Below, piece by piece: positions 58,413-64,000 of a DNA stretch of 64,000 nucleotides. The notes beneath the pieces are model-generated. The model had not been told where the DNA came from and ran no database searches. It saw nothing but the letters and a program-made list of their open reading frames with translations. Positions within the stretch are counted from its first letter, which is position 1. Each line of letters begins with the position of its first letter. Origin of the DNA: an uncultured Alphaproteobacteria bacterium (GTDB lineage Bacteria; Pseudomonadota; Alphaproteobacteria; HIMB59). The stretch covers positions 29,799 to 93,798 of the forward strand of contig CACMWX010000001.1 of NCBI GenBank assembly GCA_902617515.1, written 5' to 3'. The translations under genes were made by a program, and so were the position numbers.

Positions 58413-59411
58413 ATGCAAAAAATTAATTTTGAACAAACTATAAAGTTAATTCATAAAGAAATTAATGTAAAGTTAGTTAGAACTAATAAAGAGCTTGATA
58501 GGTTTCTAGTAAGCGCTGTCCCTATTATTCCAAAATTAGGTAATTATTTTTTCAAAAAAAGGGGAAAGCAACTACGTCCAGTTATATGTTTGCTATCAAG
58601 TAAAATGATAAATAAAAATTATTCACAAATATCAAGCGATATTGAAATGTCTGCTGCAATCGAATTCATACATGGAGCTACCCTCCTACATGATGATGTG
58701 ATTGATGAGGGTAAATTACGAAGAGGCCAAAAGAGTATTAACACAATTTGGAATAATAAGTTTAGTGTTTTGTTTGGCGATTTTTTATTTTCAAAGTCGT
58801 TTCAATTGATGACAAAAGCTAATTCTTTAAAAGCAATGGCTGCACTGTCTCAAGTAAGTAGTAAAATTTCAGAAGGAGAATTTATGCAGCTCACTCATGA
58901 GAATAATATTCATATCACTGAGAAGAAATATATAGAGATTATATCTTTAAAAACTGCAGAATTATTTGCTGCAGCTATGAAAATCCCTGCTATTTTAACT
59001 GGTAAAAATTTAAAAATAATCAGAAGTTTATACAAGTTGGGATTGTATTTTGGAATTACATTTCAAATCATGGACGATTTCCTTGATTATTTTGGAAATA
59101 GAGTAACAGGTAAAAAGAATGGTAAAGATTTTTACGAAGGAAAAATTACTCTACCAATTATATCACTTTTAAAAAAGTCAAATAATACTGAAGTTAATTT
59201 TATCAAAAAGGTTTTCAATAAACGCAAAAGATTAAAAAGTGATTACACGGAAATAATGAATTTAATGAAAAAATATAAAATTGATGAAGATATAAAAAAA
59301 TTCTGTGATGAATATAATAAAAAATCTTTGAAAATATTTAGATTATTTAAGGGTAATCAAAAAGATCTTTTTATAAATCTTCTTAAAAGTTCTATTAATA
59401 GAACTTATTAG
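58413..59411 (+). CDS. ispB: Polyprenyl diphosphate synthase (IspB type)
   Basis: Makes the long isoprenoid tail for ubiquinone. The 332-aa trans-prenyltransferase has FARM DDVID (LLHDDVIDEG) and SARM DDFLDYFG motifs, plus GKQLRPVI and KSFQLMTK. Product length cannot be read from sequence by eye. It faces the TrmN6-like gene across 5 bp and interlocks with panB by a shared TTAG at 59408-59411. Confidence 0.92.
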   Translation: MQKINFEQTIKLIHKEINVKLVRTNKELDRFLVSAVPIIPKLGNYFFKKRGKQLRPVICLLSSKMINKNYSQISSDIEMSAAIEFIHGATLLHDDVIDEGKLRRGQKSINTIWNNKFSVLFGDFLFSKSFQLMTKANSLKAMAALSQVSSKISEGEFMQLTHENNIHITEKKYIEIISLKTAELFAAAMKIPAILTGKNLKIIRSLYKLGLYFGITFQIMDDFLDYFGNRVTGKKNGKDFYEGKITLPIISLLKKSNNTEVNFIKKVFNKRKRLKSDYTEIMNLMKKYKIDEDIKKFCDEYNKKSLKIFRLFKGNQKDLFINLLKSSINRTY

Positions 59412-60196
59412 TCATATCTATATTTTTTATTAGGAAATTTATTGCTATTAACTTCTTTAGAGAATTTTTTCACAGCAATTTTAATATTTTTTGATAAATC
59501 TTCATATCTTTTTACAAATTTTGGATGATTATTCCCGTACATTCCTAACATATCCTCAGAAACTAATATTTGTCCATCACAATACTCAGATGCACCTATT
59601 CCAATAGTAGGTATTGATAAAGCTGTAGTAACTTGCTTTGCTATTTTTGTTAACATACCCTCCAATAATATGGATACAGCACCTGCCTTTTCTAAACACA
59701 ATGAGTCCGAAATAATTTTATTTAAATCCTCTTTTTTTTTTCCATATATCTTAAATTTTTTTGTAGAACTAAATTTCTGTGGTTGTAAGCCTAAATGTGC
59801 CATAACAGGAACTTTTTTTTTCTTTAAGTACTTAATTACATCCTCTAATTCAGTATTACCCTCAATTTTAACACCATCACAAGAGGTTTTTTTCATTATA
59901 GATAAAACACGTTTTACAGTATTGGACTCACTAAAGTCTTTGTTGTAAGGCAAATCAAAAAAAACTAGTGATTTCTCTGCAGCTCTTTTTACCGCAGTAG
60001 CATGATTGATCATTATTTGATCATCAATAGTCCTCGTGGTGTCCATGCCATAAACTACATTACTCATCGAGTCACCAACCAAAACTAAGTCGACTAAATC
60101 ATCTATAATCTTAGTATAATTATAACTATAAGATGTTAGACAGATAATTTTTTTTTTGTTTTTTTTATTAAATACTGATTTAATTGACCTTTTCAT
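59408..60196 (-). CDS. panB: 3-methyl-2-oxobutanoate hydroxymethyltransferase
   Basis: Pantothenate synthesis: makes ketopantoate. I take ATG at 60196 (MKRSIKSVFNKKNKKKI), giving 262 aa; a longer start would reach into apt. The metal-binding VLVGDSMSNVVYG, PVMAHLGLQPQ and LLEGM motifs are all present. Its start codon overlaps the apt ATG in CATG at 60194-60197. No panC or panD is near. Confidence 0.94.
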   Translation of the reverse strand: MKRSIKSVFNKKNKKKIICLTSYSYNYTKIIDDLVDLVLVGDSMSNVVYGMDTTRTIDDQIMINHATAVKRAAEKSLVFFDLPYNKDFSESNTVKRVLSIMKKTSCDGVKIEGNTELEDVIKYLKKKKVPVMAHLGLQPQKFSSTKKFKIYGKKKEDLNKIISDSLCLEKAGAVSILLEGMLTKIAKQVTTALSIPTIGIGASEYCDGQILVSEDMLGMYGNNHPKFVKRYEDLSKNIKIAVKKFSKEVNSNKFPNKKYRYD

Positions 60197-60713
60197 GAAT
60201 AATGATTTAAAAAATATTAGAATTATAAAAGACTTTCCCAAAAAAGGTATCGCTTTTTATGATATCTCAACAATTTTATTGAATCCTAAAGCGTTCAACA
60301 AAGTCGTAAACTCAATGTCAAGGGAAGTGAATAAAATAAATGCTAATACTATAGTTGGAATAGACTCAAGAGGATTTATTTTTGCTTCAGCTGTAGCCTA
60401 CAAACTGAAGAAAAAATTAGTTATGATTAGAAAAAAAGGAAAATTACCTGGAAAGACTTATGTTACAAAATATAAACTTGAATATGGTTCTAATCAATTA
60501 GAGATACAAAGCGATATGATCAAAAGTTCTGATAAAATTGTAATAATTGATGATATTTTTGCTACAAGTGGGACTATAAGAGCCTCAATGAAATTAATAA
60601 AAAAAACAAAGGCTAAAATCAATGGAATAGTAGTTCTTTTGGAGCTTAGTTTTCTTAGTGGAAGGTCTAAAATTAAACAGAAATTAATTAGTTTAAATAA
60701 AGTTAATACCTAG
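60195..60713 (+). CDS. apt: Adenine phosphoribosyltransferase
   Basis: Purine salvage: adenine plus PRPP to AMP. I place the start at ATG 60195 (MNNDLKNIRIIKDFPKKGIA), giving 172 aa in agreement with family length; the longer reading is antisense to panB. The PRPP-binding motif IVIIDDIFATSGTIRA and the DSRGFIFASAVA segment are present. The start codon shares bases with panB's (CATG), and the 3' end overlaps the DUF6165 gene by 11 bp. Confidence 0.95.
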   Translation: MNNDLKNIRIIKDFPKKGIAFYDISTILLNPKAFNKVVNSMSREVNKINANTIVGIDSRGFIFASAVAYKLKKKLVMIRKKGKLPGKTYVTKYKLEYGSNQLEIQSDMIKSSDKIVIIDDIFATSGTIRASMKLIKKTKAKINGIVVLLELSFLSGRSKIKQKLISLNKVNT

Positions 60714-61089
60714 AATACTCTTTTTCTTCTGTAATCTTTGAGTCAGATAATAGATTAATTTCTTTTTTAATAGAAGCTCTAATATCATTTTTAAAATGTA
60801 CATCTCTTGAGATTTTAATAAATTTCTCTCCAAAGTCTTTATTTGCCTCACACTCTCTTTTAGCATTTTCAATCTCCCATAATTCTTCATTAATATTTTG
60901 AAGTTTTTGAACATATTTATTTAAAGTTTCATTATTACCTATTATATTATTACTTTGATCCATCAATACCTCTAATTCTGTCTTTATATTTTTCAATTTA
61001 TCGGGATCAATTATTTTTTTTAATTTAATATTTAAAATAGTAATTTTATCATATAGTTCACCAACAGAAATTTCAGCTAATATCTTCAA
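60703..61089 (-). CDS. DUF6165 protein
   Basis: A 128-aa helical protein resembling DUF6165, known from alphaproteobacteria and some cyanobacteria. The N-terminal EISVGELYDKITILNIKLKK and a central coiled-coil-like ELWEIENAKRECE segment are the recognisable parts. In other genomes it is found near glycan genes; here it is downstream of a sugar-isomerase cupin and rodA-mrdA. Function unknown. It overlaps the cupin gene by 4 bp. Confidence 0.68.
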   Translation of the reverse strand: MKILAEISVGELYDKITILNIKLKKIIDPDKLKNIKTELEVLMDQSNNIIGNNETLNKYVQKLQNINEELWEIENAKRECEANKDFGEKFIKISRDVHFKNDIRASIKKEINLLSDSKITEEKEYSRY

Positions 61090-61436
61090 ATTGTTCTTCC
61101 ATAAATATCTGAATATCTTCTAATGTCTGACTCTAAAAATTTACTTCCCTTTTGAACCTCAATAAAAATTAATTTTTTTTTTGAACTTTCATTTAAAACT
61201 CTATGTTTTGACTTCTTTGGAATAAATATGTTTTCATTTTCTGATCTATAGTAGGTGCGATTATTTATAATAACTGTTGCCTTTCCTTCAATAATTATCC
61301 AATGTTCTGATCTAAAATTGTGTGATTGATAAGATAAAACACCCTCTGGATTTACAACAATCTTTTTTATTAAAAAATTTTTGGATTTGGATAGAACGAC
61401 ATAAGAACCCCATGGTCTTTTGATAGATTTTGTCAT
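61086..61436 (-). CDS. Phosphomannose isomerase type II-like cupin
   Basis: A 116-aa single-domain cupin matching the C-terminal domain of ManC (mannose-1-phosphate guanylyltransferase/phosphomannose isomerase). Diagnostic sequences are RPWGSYVVL, LSYQSHNFRSEHWIIIEGKA and FIPKKSKHRV. I use ATG at 61436, which overlaps the rodA stop as ATGA; a longer reading runs into rodA. With no nucleotidyltransferase domain it probably acts on a nucleotide sugar or mannose phosphate. Confidence 0.85.
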   Translation of the reverse strand: MTKSIKRPWGSYVVLSKSKNFLIKKIVVNPEGVLSYQSHNFRSEHWIIIEGKATVIINNRTYYRSENENIFIPKKSKHRVLNESSKKKLIFIEVQKGSKFLESDIRRYSDIYGRTI

Positions 61437-62536
61437 GAGAACATTCTTTTTTTTTCGTTTATAGACATGAAGTTTAACATTAATGCACAAATAATTAGAT
61501 TACTCAATAAAGAACTTCCTCCATATGACATAAATGGTAATGCTACTCCAACGACAGGTAATATTCCTACTGTCATTGATATATTAATTAAAAATTCAAA
61601 AAATATTTTGAATGAGAGAACAAATAAAATTATCTTGTTAAACACTTGGGTTAATTTAAATGTCTTAAAAACTGGTATCAAAAACATAATAAAAAAAATT
61701 GAAATCAATATTATTGAGCCTGTAAAACCAAACTGCTCTGAAAATATAGCAAAAACAAAATCTGTCTCTTTTTCAGGAAGAAAATCCAAACTACTTTGTG
61801 ACCCCTCTAAAAAACCATTTCCTTTAAACCCACCAGATCCTATGGCAATCTTAGATTGGATAATATGATAACCTCTACCAAGAGGGTCTAAGTCTGGATT
61901 AAGAAAAATTTGTATCCTATTCTGCTGATATGGTTTTAAAAGATTCCATAATAATGGACTTAATAACAAAATTATTGCTAAAGATATTATAGGATAAATT
62001 AATTTAATACCTGCATAGAATATAACTACCAGACCCAACGCTAAGATAATCAAAGCTGTGCCCAAATCTGGCTGTATAGCGACAAGCACAAAGAAAATTA
62101 ACGATACTCCAAGCGGAATTATTGATTTAAAAAGGCCGATAGTTTTTTCTGAATTTAATTTATGAAAGTACTTTGCCATAAATATAACTAAAGCTATTTT
62201 TGAAAATTCAGATACTTGTAAATTAAAACCAGCTATCCTTATCCATCTAGTTGCACCCATACCTGTGTAACCAAAAGCTAACGTTGTTATCAATCCGATA
62301 AAAACAATTATTAACAATATTTCAGCAAAATTAAAAATAAACTTAGGCTCTAAAATAATAATAGCAAAAAATATAGGTAGAAAAATCAAAAATCTTATCA
62401 GTTGATTTGATGCCCATGGATCAAAAGAACCGCCAGCTGCAGAATATAGGTTAATCTCACCTATCCAAAAAAGTATCAGTAGAATAAAAAAATATATCCA
62501 ATTTAAATTCAATAAGCTTTTAATTTCTTTAAACAT
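61433..62536 (-). CDS. rodA: Rod shape-determining protein RodA
   Basis: SEDS glycosyltransferase that polymerises peptidoglycan for elongation with PBP2. The 367-aa protein has about ten membrane segments, FAIFSEQFGFTGS and VGVALPFMSYGGSS near the C-terminus, and QPDLGTALI, all SEDS-family hallmarks. The start is placed at ATG 62536 (MFKEIKSLLN) overlapping mrdA by 8 bp, rather than TTG at 62551. It pairs with mrdA, the usual arrangement. Confidence 0.94.
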   Translation of the reverse strand: MFKEIKSLLNLNWIYFFILLILFWIGEINLYSAAGGSFDPWASNQLIRFLIFLPIFFAIIILEPKFIFNFAEILLIIVFIGLITTLAFGYTGMGATRWIRIAGFNLQVSEFSKIALVIFMAKYFHKLNSEKTIGLFKSIIPLGVSLIFFVLVAIQPDLGTALIILALGLVVIFYAGIKLIYPIISLAIILLLSPLLWNLLKPYQQNRIQIFLNPDLDPLGRGYHIIQSKIAIGSGGFKGNGFLEGSQSSLDFLPEKETDFVFAIFSEQFGFTGSIILISIFFIMFLIPVFKTFKLTQVFNKIILFVLSFKIFFEFLINISMTVGILPVVGVALPFMSYGGSSLLSNLIICALMLNFMSINEKKRMFS

Positions 62537-64000
62537 TGTTTTTAAATGCAAAATCTAAGATTCTATGAGCTATTGGCGCAGCTACAGCTGATCCAGATCC
62601 TCCATTTTCAATTATTACAGAGGCAATATATTTTGGTTTATCATAAGGCGCATATCCCACAAATATAGAGTGGTCTTTAAATCTTTCTTCAATTTTTTTT
62701 GATTTATAAAAATCGTCTTCTCTCTCACTTTCTTTTATTCTTACGACTTGTGATGTTCCAGTTTTACCCCCTATTTTTACAAATTCTGGATTTAAAATAC
62801 TTAATTTATGTGCAGTGCCTCTTGGCTCTTGAACAACAGAGTTAAGAGCATCAATTATAATTTTTTGATGCTCAATTTTAAGCTTTTTACCAATAAATTT
62901 TGTTGGAGACTGTTTATCTAACTTTGGTATTGGGTATTTTCCTCCATTCAATATTGCTGAGTAAAGTGTGGCAAGTTGTAAGGGAGAGGTCTGGTTATAA
63001 CCTTGACCAATACATGTAATTAAAGTCTCACCTTGGTACCAACTTTGTTCTAAATAGGCTTTTTTCCATTTTTTATCAGGAATTAGACCTTTGCCTAAAT
63101 TTGAAAGTCCAATATCATACTCTTGATTAAGTCCTAATTTCGTCGATAGGATAGCTATGTCATCTATATTTGTCTTTTTAGCTAATTCATAAAAATATAC
63201 ATCACAGGACTCTTTAATAGCCTTTTTGAGATTTACTTTTCCATGGCCATCTTTTTTCCAACAATAATAATTTCTATCACCAAGTGAAGTGTGTCCTTTA
63301 CAAAAAACCTCTGTTTGAGTATTTATTAAATTACGCTGAAGACCTAATAAAGCTGGAATTGGTTTGAAAACAGAACCAGGTGGATAAAAACCAGAAAAAG
63401 CTCTATTAAAAAGTGGCTTTTGTTCATCATTTAGAAATTCATTAATTTTATTATCTACTCTATCTTCAAAAAATTGTGCATCAAAAGTAGGATTTGAGTT
63501 CATAGATAAAATCGAACCATCTAAAACACTTAATACTATAATTGAACCTTTTTTATCTGGTGGGAATAGTGATTGAGCATAATTTTGAAGTTTCAAATCC
63601 AAAGTAAGATATAAATCATTACCTTTAATAGATTTTTCAATTGAAGTTTCTCTAATTATTTTTCCCTTAGCGTTTACTTCATTAAATATCTTTCCAGGTG
63701 TACCTTTTAAGTGTTTTTCATAACTTTTTTCTAAATGAAATACACCTTTAGGGTAATTTTCATGGTCTTTAGTTGGTTGACCCATGTAGCCAATTACTTG
63801 TGAAAAATTTTTATATGGATAATATCTTTTTTTTGATTCAATAATTTTAATTGAATTAAATCTAAATTTGTTTTTTTCAAACTCAACTATTTGTTCCCAT
63901 TTAGCTCTTATTAAACTAAATGCTATGTAGTCATTATAGTTTTTTAATCTATTTTTAATTTTATCTAAATTAAGATCTGATTTTAATAGTAAATCTAGAT
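62529..64000 (-). CDS. mrdA: Penicillin-binding protein 2 (partial at the 5' end)
   Basis: Transpeptidase that cross-links peptidoglycan during elongation. The reading frame continues beyond base 64000, so the start is outside the window; the visible part begins in the PBP dimerisation region and includes PYKNFSQVIGYMGQPT. The active-site motif SVFK (Ser codon at 63374-63372), the SCD triad segment KESCDVYFYE and KTGT (GGKTGTSQV) are all present. rodA follows directly, consistent with the elongasome pair. Confidence 0.95.
   Translation of the reverse strand, partial: LDLLLKSDLNLDKIKNRLKNYNDYIAFSLIRAKWEQIVEFEKNKFRFNSIKIIESKKRYYPYKNFSQVIGYMGQPTKDHENYPKGVFHLEKSYEKHLKGTPGKIFNEVNAKGKIIRETSIEKSIKGNDLYLTLDLKLQNYAQSLFPPDKKGSIIVLSVLDGSILSMNSNPTFDAQFFEDRVDNKINEFLNDEQKPLFNRAFSGFYPPGSVFKPIPALLGLQRNLINTQTEVFCKGHTSLGDRNYYCWKKDGHGKVNLKKAIKESCDVYFYELAKKTNIDDIAILSTKLGLNQEYDIGLSNLGKGLIPDKKWKKAYLEQSWYQGETLITCIGQGYNQTSPLQLATLYSAILNGGKYPIPKLDKQSPTKFIGKKLKIEHQKIIIDALNSVVQEPRGTAHKLSILNPEFVKIGGKTGTSQVVRIKESEREDDFYKSKKIEERFKDHSIFVGYAPYDKPKYIASVIIENGGSGSAVAAPIAHRILDFAFKNNV

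Noticed and set aside
59408..60241. Longer panB with an extra 15-residue hydrophobic N-terminus
   Set aside because: The extension is read antisense to the apt start and has no counterpart in the PanB family; the internal ATG at 60196 fits.
60693..60914. Minus-strand ORF overlapping the DUF6165 gene
   Set aside because: It is out of frame with the recognised DUF6165 protein and has no family resemblance.
1..64000. CRISPR array, insertion sequence, prophage or secretion system
   Set aside because: No direct-repeat arrays, transposase, phage structural genes or secretion gene sets were seen in either strand.

Overview
The window is a very compact, AT-rich stretch (roughly 30% G+C by eye) of a bacterial chromosome, with about 60 protein genes, one tRNA and no rRNA, CRISPR array, insertion sequence or prophage. 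Many gene families and neighbourhoods are alphaproteobacterial: rpoD-dnaG-GatB/YqeY facing carAB-greA; an ELM1-like protein; DUF4167, DUF1178 and DUF1045 proteins; ubiG facing lysC; xerD facing aroK-aroB-CorC; bolA facing dnaJ-cobS-cobT; class I lysyl-tRNA synthetase; an adrenodoxin-type ferredoxin; CtaA. Small genome spacing, low G+C and a photolyase-like gene fit a streamlined pelagic alphaproteobacterium (SAR11-, HIMB59/AEGEAN-169- or SAR116-like). The exact lineage cannot be fixed from this window alone.

Layout. 1-2539 (-): 5' part of rpoD, dnaG, GatB/YqeY. 2583-9978 (+): carA, carB, greA, ELM1-like, 2OG-Fe(II) oxygenase, trxB. 9981-13953: rpmJ (-), sufE and a cyclophilin (+), then a MotA/MotB-like pair, a PagL-like protein and tRNA-Val (-). 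14009-18032 (-): murJ, a DsbA-like protein, a 2H phosphoesterase and a gate-domain membrane protein. 18076-26165: an M23 peptidase (+), then DUF4167, prmC, prfA, hisS, ispG, a RodZ-like protein and lysC (-). 26208-35045: ubiG (+), DUF1178-nitrilase-orf102 (-), a degenerate methyltransferase and secA (+), then accA, xerD, a secreted 485-aa unknown and a 43-aa membrane peptide (-). 35100-41412: aroK-aroB-CorC (+), bolA (-), dnaJ-cobS-cobT (+). 41401-47420 (-): tgt, yhhQ, rpmB, a HAD phosphatase, pyrD, lysK, ferredoxin. 47529-53032 (+): ctaA, SDR, photolyase-like, SDR, purE, purK. 53029-64000: pyrC, GT9 (-), ygfZ (+), glyS, sppA, a TrmN6-like methyltransferase (-), ispB (+), panB (-), apt (+), then DUF6165, cupin, rodA and mrdA (-, mrdA cut by the window end).

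Functional themes are pyrimidine and purine synthesis (carAB, pyrC, pyrD, purE, purK, apt), translation (three aminoacyl-tRNA synthetases, RF1 and its methylase, L28, L36, queuosine salvage), envelope growth (murJ, M23, rodA, PBP2, RodZ-like), isoprenoid and quinone synthesis (ispG, ispB, ubiG), heme A (ctaA) and secretion (secA).

No obvious new multi-gene defence or mobile system is present. The most notable signals are molecular. DnaG and TGT have each lost three of four zinc ligands. The TGT also has an altered base-recognition loop and sits next to a queuosine-precursor transporter. The photolyase-like protein lacks its iron-sulfur cysteines. tRNA-Val(GAC) has C instead of U at position 33. 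All eleven convergent gene pairs touch or overlap, four through interlocked palindromic stops. Divergent starts are as close as 5 bp or overlap (panB/apt share CATG). A three-arm TAGAC/GTCTA repeat sits before the ferredoxin. No gene-free stretch exceeds 300 bases; the longest, 34918-35099, holds a small coupled ORF.
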